A stretch of 64,000 nt of DNA from CAYNJG01 sp965216885 (GTDB lineage Bacteria; Planctomycetota; Planctomycetia; Pirellulales; Pirellulaceae). Both the position numbers and the translations under genes were made by a program. Location: positions 2,046,001 to 2,110,000 of the forward strand of contig OZ244208.1 in NCBI GenBank assembly GCA_965216885.1, in the 5' to 3' direction. Below are positions 53,669 through 63,052 of the stretch, piece by piece. The notes under the pieces are model-generated. The model was not told the DNA's origin. It was given only the letters and a program-made list of their open reading frames with translations, and made no database searches. Every line of letters begins with the position of its first letter. Positions within the stretch are counted from its first letter, which is position 1.

Positions 53669-55006
53669 ATGTCGCCTGCTACTGCGAAGATCTTCATTCT
53701 TGACACCAACGTTATTTTGCACGACGCCGAGTGCATCTCTAATTTTGGCAAATCGGATATCGTTTTGCCCATCACGGTTCTCGAAGAGCTGGACAAGTTC
53801 AAACGCGGCAACGAGAACATTCATTTCCAGGCGCGTGAGTTTGTCCGCCGCCTTGACGCTCTGACCGGCCCGATCCTCTCCGAAGAGGGAGCTCCGCGTG
53901 GCGAAGGTTTGGGAAACATCCGCGTCATGTTGGGAGGCCCGGTCTCCCAGAAATTCAAGGACGCATTTCTTTCGGACATGCCCGATCATCGCATCCTGCA
54001 ATGTGCGATTCGCATTCAGGAGGAGTGCGAGGGGACGGAAAATCAGGTGATTGTCGTTTCCAAGGACGTCAACCTGCGACTGAAGGCTCGCTCGTTGGGG
54101 CTGACTTCCGAAGGCTATACCGCCGACCAGGTTGAGAATGTCGACCGACTCTACACCGGCAAGCGATTCGTGCCGGATATGCCAACCGAAACGATCGACT
54201 CGTTCTATGACGGTGCCGGGTTCGTCGACCGCGATCGCCTGCCAAATATTGAGGAACCCATTGCCAACGAGAACTTCGTTTTGCGGAATGGTTCAAAATC
54301 GGCGCTCGCAACGTACCAGGCGGGATCCGATTCCTACAAACGAGTTGAAAAACCGGTGGCCTATGGAATTACTCCACGTAACTCCGAACAGTCGTTTGCC
54401 CTGAGTATGTTGTTGAACGACGATATTCGACTGATCACTCTGGCCGGCAAGGCGGGGACGGGGAAGACACTCCTCGCCCTGGCGGCGGCGCTCGAGGGTC
54501 GTTCGAACTATCGACAGATTCTACTGGCGCGTCCCGTGGTGCCGTTGAGCAATCGGGACCTTGGCTTCCTGCCGGGGGATATCCACGCCAAGCTGGATCC
54601 GTATATGCAACCGCTCTTCGATAATCTGAATGTCATTCGACATCAGTACAACGATAACGATCCCAAGGCGCAGAAGATCCGCGAAATGCTGGACAATGAA
54701 AAGCTGGTCATCACGCCGCTTTCCTACATCCGCGGTCGCAGTTTGCAACGAATGTTCTTTATCGTCGACGAGGCCCAGAATCTGACTCCTCACGAGGTAA
54801 AGACGATCATCACTCGGGCCGGCGAGGGAACGAAAATTGTTTTCACGGGCGACATGCATCAGATTGACCAGCCGTATCTCGATAAGTCGACGAATGGACT
54901 GAGCCATCTGGTGAATCGCATGGTGGGCCAGCCGCTCTATGCCCACATCACTCTGGAAAAAGGTGAACGCAGCGAATTGGCGGATCTTGCTTCCGACCTG
55001 CTGTAG
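53669..55006 (+). CDS. PIN-PhoH family ATPase/ribonuclease
   Basis: A 445-residue protein of the PhoH2/YlaK type. The N-terminal PIN domain (residues about 5-140) begins KIFILDTNVILHDAECI, with acidic nuclease residues, and includes VIVVSKDVNLRLKARSLG. The C-terminal PhoH domain (about 240-445) has Walker A GKAGTGKT (260-267), ARPVVPLSNRDLGFLPGD, Walker B MFFIVDEAQN, and TGDMHQIDQPYLDKSTNGLS. Members are proposed RNA helicase-nucleases. GGAGG six to seven bases before the ATG at 53669 is a strong ribosome site; the frame extends back to 53582 without support. No clear partner gene is adjacent. Confidence 0.93.
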   Translation: MSPATAKIFILDTNVILHDAECISNFGKSDIVLPITVLEELDKFKRGNENIHFQAREFVRRLDALTGPILSEEGAPRGEGLGNIRVMLGGPVSQKFKDAFLSDMPDHRILQCAIRIQEECEGTENQVIVVSKDVNLRLKARSLGLTSEGYTADQVENVDRLYTGKRFVPDMPTETIDSFYDGAGFVDRDRLPNIEEPIANENFVLRNGSKSALATYQAGSDSYKRVEKPVAYGITPRNSEQSFALSMLLNDDIRLITLAGKAGTGKTLLALAAALEGRSNYRQILLARPVVPLSNRDLGFLPGDIHAKLDPYMQPLFDNLNVIRHQYNDNDPKAQKIREMLDNEKLVITPLSYIRGRSLQRMFFIVDEAQNLTPHEVKTIITRAGEGTKIVFTGDMHQIDQPYLDKSTNGLSHLVNRMVGQPLYAHITLEKGERSELADLASDLL

Positions 55007-55320
55007 ACGTCGCCGCGAAAAAGCTGTTTAGCCACAGCCAACGCGAACGTCATGGACGGCGGACTTCGTTGGCGGACTCTGTATTCAGGGCTCTGTGGTG
55101 TTTCTAAGCCCAATGTGTCTCTGGGCTCCACCGTCTGGTTGGGCCACACGGTCTTCCGCATGGAGCGGCGTCTGATGTTCAAACTCTGGTGAGATGATGC
55201 CTTGCGCTTGTCGGGCGCCGGGGCTGAATCTTGATTGCCCCAGTTGAAGTAGGATATAAGACCACTCTGCGAAGCTCATATAGGCCCGGTAATTTTCCTT
55301 CTCGCCATAGCCGTCGACCA
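55007..55320. other. Intergenic region before the giant kinase gene
   Basis: About 310 bases. AGCCCA (55107-55112) and TGGGCT (55122-55127) form a small hairpin that may end the PhoH-like transcript. Nothing else stands out. Confidence 0.45.
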
Positions 55321-58300
55321 ATGTCCACAAAGTGTCCGGATTGTAATTCTGTCCTCAGTGTCGCGGAACTCAAACGCGGTGAATGTGCGCGTTGTGCTGC
55401 CCAGCCAACCGATGAATCGCAGTCGCCCTCTTCTGCGGAAGGAAATCGAGCCGGGACGGGCAGCTCCGTGGACGCCGAAAGAGGCGAAACGCTCGTGCCG
55501 GATCGAGAGGCAAACGAATCGGTGGCAGCGGAGAAGCCATCGAAGTCGCAATCGGTGGCTGACAAGTCGAAGGAAGCAAAGGCTCCCGTCATGGGCACTT
55601 TGGAGGCCGCCAACGAACAGGCCCCGGGCTCTGGACCGCACGGCACGATGCTGTTGGATACCGACGAGCCTTCTGGCGGTACCCACGTCGCAGATACGGG
55701 TGATAGGCCGGGAGGTGACGGTCCGGACTATGAAGTCCTCGACACGATTTCGTCGACGCTACAGGGCCAAATCGACGGTTCGACGGATGATACGATCGAT
55801 TTAGGCGGTGACCAGTCAGTCCGTGACGGGGAGGAACCGAATAACAGTCAGGCAGGTGTTGATGCAGGCAGTTCCGAAGACCGTCCTGTGGAAGGCTCGG
55901 ATACGCCGACGCTGGTGGGTGGCGGTTCCGCGTCCGAAAGTGATTCCGGAGTCGGCAGCGGTTCGGGGTTCGGAAGTGGAAGTGGTAGCGGATTTGGCAG
56001 TGGGTCGGGCAGTGGGTCAGGCAGTGGGTCAGGCAGTGGGTCGGGCAGCAAGAGCCGAGGTGGAACGTACAACATCGAGCAGTTGGGGACGTTCATTCGC
56101 ACTCGGCACGTGAAGGAGTTGGACGCTCCGCCGTCGCTGGATGACGACTACGAACTGCTGGAGAAGCTTGGTGAGGGTGGCATGGGCGTTGTTTTTCGCG
56201 CCCGTCAGTGCTCCATGAATCGCGAAGTTGCGATCAAACGCATCAAGGCGGGCGGCGGGGATTCCAGAAGTCGCGACAAGTTTCTCGTCGAGGCTGCCGT
56301 CACCGGCGAGTTGGCTCATCCCAACATCGTTCCCATTCATGACCTGGGCACGAACCCGGACGGCGATCTTTTCTATTCGATGAAGGTTGTTTCCGGTGAA
56401 AGCTGGAAGGACGTCATTCGGTATCGCTACAAGCCGCTGGACGAAAACGTCGACATCCTGCTGCGGCTCTGCGACGCGGTCGCGTTTGCGCATTCTCGCG
56501 GCATCGTGCATCAGGACCTGAAGCCGGAAAACACGATGCTGGGCGACTTTGGCGAAGTCCTTGCTATGGATTGGGGATTGGCCGGGCACGTCGATAGCGA
56601 TCTGCCATTGCCGTCGGGCGGCTCGCCGTCGTACATGGCTCCGGAAATGGCTCAGGAGTTCCTGCGGGAAATGGGGGCTCGCGACTGGGCCGATGGGCCG
56701 GAACATAAACGCGGAGCTCACAGTGATATCTATCTGCTTGGTGCGATCCTGTTTGAAATCGTGACGCAGCATCCGCCGCACGGTTGTTCTCGAAAGGGCA
56801 AGAATCGCAAGACGCAGATTGTCGAATGTCTTCGCAACGCGGCGAACAACATTATTTTGCCGCTGGGAGACGAGGACGATGAACTGTTGGCGGTTGCGAG
56901 GACGGCGATGTCGACCGATCCGGTCGATCGTTATCACTCGGTGGCGGAATTTCAGGATGCTCTGCGCGCCTATCAACGACACGCACAAAGCATCAAGCTG
57001 GCCGTTCGAGCGGACAGCGATCTGGAGGAAGGCAAGCAAACGCGCGAATACGATACGTTGGCTCGGGCGCAGTTCGGCTTCGAGGATGCATTGGAGCTCT
57101 GGTCGGACAACAAACGCGCTGTCGTTGGGTTACACGACGCGAAACTGGCGTTCGCCGAAGCGGCCTACCAGAACGAGGACTACGATCTCGGTATCTCGCT
57201 GCTGGACCCGGCGGATCCCGACGATCAGAAGTGGCACGGCAAAATGGTTGCCGGCCGGACGGCGCGAATACAGCGGCGAACCCGACTGCGTGCGGCACTG
57301 GCCGGCATCATTGTGCTGTTGTTGGGCATCGCGGGACTGGTTCAGTATTCGAAGGGCCGGGAGGTGAAGCTGAAGAACGAAGCGATTGCTGCAAAGAAAG
57401 TCGCTGAGGAACTCGCTGAAAGCGAAGCCGCCGCGAAAGTAGTGGCTGTCAACGCGCAAAAGAAAGCCGAGGATGAAGAGCGGAAGGCCAGGGAACTGGC
57501 AATCAGCGAAGCGAAGGCCAAGGAAAAAGCGGAGAAACTGGCGATAAGAGAAGCCGCTGCCAAAGACGACGCAATTGCCGCGCAGCTGGCGGAGAAACGT
57601 GCCAGGCTGGATGCCATTGAACAGGCCGAGCTGGCGCGGCGTGGCGAGTTTGCCTCTCGCGTTGCTTTGGCGGATTCGCAATTGAAAACCAACAATGAGG
57701 CCAGTGCCTTGGGGCTGTTGGAGCTCCTGCGGACTCGGCAGCTTGAGCACGAGGAAAAGGCCGGCGCGGCGGCGTGGGCGAGACTACACGACTGGGAGTG
57801 GCATTACCTCTACCGATTGACCCACCCCGAGCTGGCGAATCAGGAAGTCGCGGCTGGCCCCATGCCCCGGTTGGCGGTGCAACGCGATGGAGCGAGGTTT
57901 GCGACCGCGACACGAACGGCCGATGGAGCGGACATCAGTTTTTGGGAAACAGGCAAAGAGACTCCGCGGACGGTGGCAATTCCGCTGGGTGATCGCGACC
58001 GCATTTCCGAAGTCTGCTTTACGCGTGATGGCCGGTATTTGATATCGGGATTCGAACGTCGTAGCGAAGATCCTAACCTGTTCGTGGTGGATGTCGATTC
58101 GGCGGATATCGTGGACCGCAAGTCAATTCATCATCAGTACGGGAATGGTGCGTTCGTTGGCGGCCGGGTGCTGTCGGTTGCGGCGTCGCCGACGCAGGAT
58201 ATTGTCGCGACGGCCGGTTATAGCTCGGCGCAAGAAGATCGCCACGGTGCGAGGCTGTGGCGAGTGGATGCGACGGGCAAACTGGTGCGCATCGAAAATT

Positions 58301-60804
58301 ATCTGCCGAACCGTCTTTCGGATGGCCACAACGCTTTGCCGGTCTATTCCATTGCGTTTTCTGATGACGGAACGACGGTTGCCGAAGTGGCTCAGGCCGG
58401 GAGGACCAGCAAGACGAGTCTGATCATGCGGTCGATTACGTTCGAAGGCGTTTCCACCGAATCGGCCAAAACCGAATCGCCGCGAGCAACTTCGCGAATC
58501 GTGTTTGCTCCGCGGGACCCGTCACGCGTGGCTTACGCCAGTGATACGCAAGTGAATCTCTTCAAGCGAGCGGGCGAGCGTCTTTCGGGAAATTCGTTCC
58601 CTACCGACCATCAAGGCACGATTACCGACGTCGGTTTTTCGATTGATAGCGGCTTGGTGAACACGGCGGGCGAGCGGCAAATTATGAGTTGGACGGAGGA
58701 CGGCACGCGATTCGACTCGCGATTGCCTTCACACCGTGAAACGGTCGTCGCCCTGCGAATGGTCGAGAATGCCGTGGGTCGCGAAATGGTCTTCACGGCG
58801 GATGAGCTCGGTCGAGTTCGTTGGCTTCTGCCGGATGAGCTGTCATCGACAACGCCGGTGGACACGGGCAAGGGGAGCGTGCAGTTCACGGCGGCTTCGC
58901 CGGATGCGGAATACTTCTTCGCCGCGGTTAACGAACAAAGCTCCCGAAATTCGCTCGCGGGAGTCACGCCGGGGCGATTGTTCGCAGCCGACGGCAAGGA
59001 GCTGGGGAGTGTCGGCGTCGAATTCGTTACCGGGCCGAACATGCGGGTCGTTTACTGGTCCGGTGCCAAACGCTACGTCACTATCGGCAGCCATGGAGCT
59101 GTCTGGGGCTGGGATATCAACGCGGCAAACGGTTTGGCGGCAGACGGTTCGGCGGCCGCGGGCGGCGAGAATCCGGTGCGTTTGCTATTGCCCGCGTTGT
59201 CGCCATCCGAAAGAGGTTCGAAAGTGTCTCCGGCGGATCTCGTTACCGTTTCCGCGGACGGACGGTTTCTTGTCCGGTATGCAAAGCGCCACTTCGAATA
59301 TGTCGCTCCGGAATCGTTCGAGGTTACTCGTGTGCCCATGACGGCGGCGAACGTACGCACGATTGCGGTGGCGGCGGACAAGACGGGATATGCCGTATTC
59401 GGAGCTCAGGAAGTCGACCCGCAGATCAAGGCCACGACCGGCGGTAACTTTGGCAAGACAACGCCCGGAACGACACACCATTTTCTTGGCGAGGCTGAAA
59501 GCGGCGCGCTGGTGCGAGTCACTGGCAACAACGTCGGCGCGAAGGTAGACGTGTTTCGTGATCGGAAGCCGACGTCGTATGAACTGCCGGCGGCGGACAT
59601 TGTTGACGTGTCTCTGGCGGGCGAACAACTGCTCCTCGAATTTGGGACGGCGGATGAAGTTCGCCTCCTGGTGCTGTTTGATGTTGATTCTGGCGTGACG
59701 CAAAAGGTCGGCACCGACGGAGCTCCTTTGCCTCCCGGCGTGCGGGATGCCTGTCTGGATGCAAACGGCACGGGGGTTTTGCTGCTGACGGCTGCATCGG
59801 AAATCTGGCGAGTTGACACCGTGGGCGAACGTGCGACGCGCCTTGCCGTTTCTGACTCGGTAATGTCGACCGATGCGCAGAAGATCGCGGCCGGCGACCA
59901 GTCGCAGTGTGTGACCTGGTCCCCGGGCGGCAAGGTTCGTGTCTGGGATCTGACCGCGGAAGGCAAGATGTTGGCTCGATGTGCTTCCAGTGGAATCGAC
60001 GACGCAATGTTTCTGGGACGTCATCCCGAAACGGGCGTGGAGGGCCTGTTGACGTTGGCTGACAGTTCACTCTTCGTCTGGGATGTGAAGTCGATCGACA
60101 GTGGTTACGCTCGCTGCGCAGGCATGTGGTATCGGGAACGAGGCCAGGAGATGCTCGCAGTTCGCCGGGGCACCAGTCCATGGGAAGTCTGCGCGTTGGT
60201 GGCGAACAGAAACGAGATGGTCGTCGTGCGGCACAACCTTGCAACCAATGAATCGCAGGTCCTTGGCAGTGTGACCACGGGCCCCGAAGATTTTCTGGCC
60301 TTTGACTATGTGGACGGAATGGGTGCGATCCTCACCCGGTCGCGGTTGCTTGTGTTTGCACCGGGAGAGGAATTTCGCGTTGATGAGATCGAGCTTAGCT
60401 CGAACCCTCGGCCGCTGGTGTGCGTCTCGCCGGACCAGCGAGGCATTGCAGTTGTTGTAGATGATCCAGCCGGACGTCAGACGTGCCTCCTGCATCAATT
60501 TGAACGCGGGCAGTTCAAAAACGTTCATCGGGTTGTTTCCGGTAGACCGATAACTGCCATCACATTCTCGCAATCCGGAAAGCGGCTGTTGCTGGGGTAT
60601 CGCGATGGCAAAATCTGGATTCGCGACGTAGGACGCCCCGCGAACTCGCAGGACCTTGTGTCGGTTGTGGCCCATAATCAGCCGGTCGAATCGCTGCAGT
60701 TCTCAGGGAATGCTCGCACGTTGATCAGTTCTGATTCGCGTAACGTCTATCTCCACATGACGAGCGGTTGGGAGCTTTGGCCTCATGGCAAGATGGAGTG
60801 GTGA
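55321..60804 (+). CDS. Zinc-ribbon / Ser-Thr kinase / membrane / coiled-coil / WD40-like giant protein
   Basis: A protein of about 1,827 residues from ATG 55321 (a TTG at 55231 is less likely). The N-terminal zinc ribbon has C5, C8, C22 and C25. A disordered acidic region and a Gly-Ser linker (about 214-243) follow. The kinase domain (about 275-560) shows LGEGGMGVVFRA, VAIKRIK, a catalytic loop reading HQDLKPEN (H397, Q398, D399) rather than HRD, and AMDWGLAG in place of DFG. One membrane helix lies at about 656-680 and an Ala/Glu/Lys-rich coiled coil at about 682-770. The remaining about 1,050 residues are WD40-like strands (for example VCFTRDGRYLISGFE and CVTWSPGGKVRVWDLT). HQD and DWG variants are known in WD40-linked planctomycete kinases, and the catalytic Asp remains, so activity is plausible. 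tssK starts 138 bases downstream, so it may control the T6SS. Confidence 0.88.
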   Translation: MSTKCPDCNSVLSVAELKRGECARCAAQPTDESQSPSSAEGNRAGTGSSVDAERGETLVPDREANESVAAEKPSKSQSVADKSKEAKAPVMGTLEAANEQAPGSGPHGTMLLDTDEPSGGTHVADTGDRPGGDGPDYEVLDTISSTLQGQIDGSTDDTIDLGGDQSVRDGEEPNNSQAGVDAGSSEDRPVEGSDTPTLVGGGSASESDSGVGSGSGFGSGSGSGFGSGSGSGSGSGSGSGSGSKSRGGTYNIEQLGTFIRTRHVKELDAPPSLDDDYELLEKLGEGGMGVVFRARQCSMNREVAIKRIKAGGGDSRSRDKFLVEAAVTGELAHPNIVPIHDLGTNPDGDLFYSMKVVSGESWKDVIRYRYKPLDENVDILLRLCDAVAFAHSRGIVHQDLKPENTMLGDFGEVLAMDWGLAGHVDSDLPLPSGGSPSYMAPEMAQEFLREMGARDWADGPEHKRGAHSDIYLLGAILFEIVTQHPPHGCSRKGKNRKTQIVECLRNAANNIILPLGDEDDELLAVARTAMSTDPVDRYHSVAEFQDALRAYQRHAQSIKLAVRADSDLEEGKQTREYDTLARAQFGFEDALELWSDNKRAVVGLHDAKLAFAEAAYQNEDYDLGISLLDPADPDDQKWHGKMVAGRTARIQRRTRLRAALAGIIVLLLGIAGLVQYSKGREVKLKNEAIAAKKVAEELAESEAAAKVVAVNAQKKAEDEERKARELAISEAKAKEKAEKLAIREAAAKDDAIAAQLAEKRARLDAIEQAELARRGEFASRVALADSQLKTNNEASALGLLELLRTRQLEHEEKAGAAAWARLHDWEWHYLYRLTHPELANQEVAAGPMPRLAVQRDGARFATATRTADGADISFWETGKETPRTVAIPLGDRDRISEVCFTRDGRYLISGFERRSEDPNLFVVDVDSADIVDRKSIHHQYGNGAFVGGRVLSVAASPTQDIVATAGYSSAQEDRHGARLWRVDATGKLVRIENYLPNRLSDGHNALPVYSIAFSDDGTTVAEVAQAGRTSKTSLIMRSITFEGVSTESAKTESPRATSRIVFAPRDPSRVAYASDTQVNLFKRAGERLSGNSFPTDHQGTITDVGFSIDSGLVNTAGERQIMSWTEDGTRFDSRLPSHRETVVALRMVENAVGREMVFTADELGRVRWLLPDELSSTTPVDTGKGSVQFTAASPDAEYFFAAVNEQSSRNSLAGVTPGRLFAADGKELGSVGVEFVTGPNMRVVYWSGAKRYVTIGSHGAVWGWDINAANGLAADGSAAAGGENPVRLLLPALSPSERGSKVSPADLVTVSADGRFLVRYAKRHFEYVAPESFEVTRVPMTAANVRTIAVAADKTGYAVFGAQEVDPQIKATTGGNFGKTTPGTTHHFLGEAESGALVRVTGNNVGAKVDVFRDRKPTSYELPAADIVDVSLAGEQLLLEFGTADEVRLLVLFDVDSGVTQKVGTDGAPLPPGVRDACLDANGTGVLLLTAASEIWRVDTVGERATRLAVSDSVMSTDAQKIAAGDQSQCVTWSPGGKVRVWDLTAEGKMLARCASSGIDDAMFLGRHPETGVEGLLTLADSSLFVWDVKSIDSGYARCAGMWYRERGQEMLAVRRGTSPWEVCALVANRNEMVVVRHNLATNESQVLGSVTTGPEDFLAFDYVDGMGAILTRSRLLVFAPGEEFRVDEIELSSNPRPLVCVSPDQRGIAVVVDDPAGRQTCLLHQFERGQFKNVHRVVSGRPITAITFSQSGKRLLLGYRDGKIWIRDVGRPANSQDLVSVVAHNQPVESLQFSGNARTLISSDSRNVYLHMTSGWELWPHGKMEW
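55996..56043 (+). repeat. Four 12-bp units encoding Gly-Ser-Gly-Ser
   Basis: GGCAGTGGGTCR occurs four times in tandem (55996, 56008, 56020, 56032) within the kinase gene and extends a Gly-Ser linker that precedes the kinase domain. Confidence 0.95.
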
Positions 60805-60942
60805 CCGAATAGCCAAAATGTGCGGTCCATATGAGGGATCCCGGACTCTCATTGTGGCCATTAACAGCCGGGGATATGATTGCGGGTCCTACTGTGGACC
60901 CCCCAAAAGCCAGATATCCGAAAAAGGTAACACGTCGAGAGG

Positions 60943-62373
60943 ATGCAACATTTACCTGTAAACTGGACGGAAGGCATGTTTCTGCGGCCGCAGCACTTTC
61001 AGGCTGCAGATCGCCATTGGTCGGAATTGTTGTCGACGTCGCAGCAGTGGGACAGTTCGCATAATTACGGCCTGCGTCGGATCGAAATCAGTCGCGAAGC
61101 GTTGGGTAATTTTCAGGTAGATGTCACTGTCTGTCAGTTGCGGATGCGTGACGGTTCGATTGTGGCGTTGGATTCTGGCTCTCAGCCAGATCGGTTGAGT
61201 CTCCAGGAAGCCTTTACGTCGTCGTCGGAAGTCACGGTTTATCTTGGTATTCCGAAGCTGGTCCTGGGGCGGCCCAACGTTTCGCGGACCGCATCGACCA
61301 ATGGCGAGCTGATTCGCTACAGCCAGTCGACGGTGCCCGTCGCGGAGGAAGCTCAGGGCGGCAACAGTCAGGAGGTCGAATTCCGGCATCTGAACGCCAA
61401 ACTCCTGCTTCGAGAGGAAGAGGGATTTGAGACGCTGCCGATTGCCAGGATCCGCCGTGCGAGCACCGACCAGGCGGCCGTGCCGGAATTGAGCGACGAC
61501 TTTTTTCCTCCCATGGTTTCGATCGATGCGTGGGAGCCTCTGTCGATTGGGTTGGTGCGCAGGATCTATGACAAGATTGGCGTCAACATCGAACTCATCT
61601 CGCAACGCGTGAGCCAGCGGGGCATCAACCTGACCAGTCAGACTCCCGGTGACCTCGACGATCTGTTGAAGCTATCGGTCCTCAATCAGGTTTACGCGGT
61701 TCTGCATGTGCTGACGAACTCGGCGGGAGTACACCCGTTTCAGGCATACACGGAGTTGTGCCGTTGCGTGGGGATGCTATCGATTTTCAGCGCTACCCAC
61801 CGCGTGGCGAATGACATGCCGGCGTACGACCACGACGACCTTGCGAGGATCTTTCGTTGGATTGAACGGCAAATCAATCAACTGTTGGGAACCAACGACA
61901 AGGCCAACTACGAACAGCGATCATTCATCGGTGCCGGCCAGGGCATGGAAGTCAAACTGGAAGACGAATGGCTGTCGGAAAGTTGGGATTGGTTTGTGGG
62001 GGTCAAAGGGACGAACATTTCGAATGCTGAAATCCGCGTGATCCTGCAACCCGGAAAGCTGGCGTGGAAAATGGGCTGCTCCAGCCGCATCGACATGATC
62101 CATCGCTATGGAATGCCGGGAGTTGTCATGAAGGATCTGGAGGCAGTGCCTCGCACGCTGCCTCCGAATCAGGGCTGGGTGTACTACGAGGTCTTCAAGG
62201 ACCTGGACAACGCATCGTGGCGTGACGTGGTGGCCGAAAATACGCTGGCCCTTCGATTTGTTGACCATCTGATTGGAAATCTCGCGGGGCTTACCGGACA
62301 GCAGCAGTTGGAGGTTGTCCTTCCCGATAAACGAACCACCCTTGAATTTGCATTGTTTGCCGTACCACGTTAG
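60943..62373 (+). CDS. tssK: Type VI secretion baseplate protein TssK
   Basis: TssK links the T6SS baseplate to the membrane complex. The 476-residue product begins MQHLPVNWTEGMFLRPQHFQ, the most conserved TssK signature, and has the expected later parts: ELLSTSQQWDSSHNYGLR, FPPMVSIDAWEPLSIG, NQVYAVLHVLTNSAGVHPFQAYTEL (read in pieces) and a C-terminal VYYEVFKDLDNASWRDV. Length is normal (about 440-480). A GAGAGG lies immediately before the ATG. tssL follows 21 bases downstream and tssM after that, the common K-L-M order. No other T6SS gene lies to the left. Confidence 0.95.
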   Translation: MQHLPVNWTEGMFLRPQHFQAADRHWSELLSTSQQWDSSHNYGLRRIEISREALGNFQVDVTVCQLRMRDGSIVALDSGSQPDRLSLQEAFTSSSEVTVYLGIPKLVLGRPNVSRTASTNGELIRYSQSTVPVAEEAQGGNSQEVEFRHLNAKLLLREEEGFETLPIARIRRASTDQAAVPELSDDFFPPMVSIDAWEPLSIGLVRRIYDKIGVNIELISQRVSQRGINLTSQTPGDLDDLLKLSVLNQVYAVLHVLTNSAGVHPFQAYTELCRCVGMLSIFSATHRVANDMPAYDHDDLARIFRWIERQINQLLGTNDKANYEQRSFIGAGQGMEVKLEDEWLSESWDWFVGVKGTNISNAEIRVILQPGKLAWKMGCSSRIDMIHRYGMPGVVMKDLEAVPRTLPPNQGWVYYEVFKDLDNASWRDVVAENTLALRFVDHLIGNLAGLTGQQQLEVVLPDKRTTLEFALFAVPR

Positions 62374-62394
62374 GCCCTGAGATAGGCAGAATTG

Positions 62395-63048
62395 ATGAGC
62401 CCTGACTACGCCCGAGCTGTGGACCCTGTTTTTGTCGGTGTACTGGATCTGTTAAATCGAATCAGTCAGCGCAATACACGTGGAGTGTCGGAAGAAAAGG
62501 CAAAGCTGTTGGCCAAATTGCGAGATGCCGAGTCGCAATTGGGTTCTACGGAGGGCTGGCAACTATCCAAGTATGCGCTGGCCGCGTGGATCGACGAGAT
62601 GCTGATTGCCGCACCCTGGGACGGGCGCACGGCGTGGGAAAACAACACGCTGGAGTTTGACTTTTTCCGCACCCAGACACGAGCGACGGACTTTTTTCTG
62701 AAGTCGCAGGAGGCCGACAAGCTTCCGTCGAACGACCCGATCGAGGTTTACTTTCTTTGCGTTCTACTGGGCTTTCGCGGTTTCTATGCTGCACGTCCGG
62801 AAGATGCCGCGTTCATCGCGCAGCAGAAGAACCTTCCGCAAACGCTGGAGATGTGGACCTCCATCAAATCGCGTCGGATCCAGCTCTTCCGGGTCAAAGA
62901 GCCTGAAGTCAAGTCACGGCCGCTGGAAGGTGCTCCGCCATTGCATGGCAAGTTTCTGGTTGTCGGATCGACGTTGCTTTGTCTGATGATGATTTGTGTG
63001 TTCGCCGTCGTCTGGTATTACTTCCTGCATGAAAAACTGATGGGCTAA
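62395..63048 (+). CDS. tssL: Type VI secretion membrane protein TssL (DotU family)
   Basis: A 217-residue short TssL. The cytoplasmic hook domain shows YALAAWIDEMLIAAPWDGRTAWENNTLE (in order: helix, acidic DE, PW motif) and FLKSQEADKLP. VYFLCVLLGFRGFYAARP follows. A C-terminal membrane anchor (LVVGSTLLCLMMICVFAVVW) ends the protein, with no peptidoglycan-binding extension. TssL docks TssK to TssM. ATG 62395 is preferred; a TTG three bases upstream is in frame. The next gene starts four bases after its stop. Confidence 0.93.
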   Translation: MSPDYARAVDPVFVGVLDLLNRISQRNTRGVSEEKAKLLAKLRDAESQLGSTEGWQLSKYALAAWIDEMLIAAPWDGRTAWENNTLEFDFFRTQTRATDFFLKSQEADKLPSNDPIEVYFLCVLLGFRGFYAARPEDAAFIAQQKNLPQTLEMWTSIKSRRIQLFRVKEPEVKSRPLEGAPPLHGKFLVVGSTLLCLMMICVFAVVWYYFLHEKLMG

Positions 63049-63052
63049 TCTC

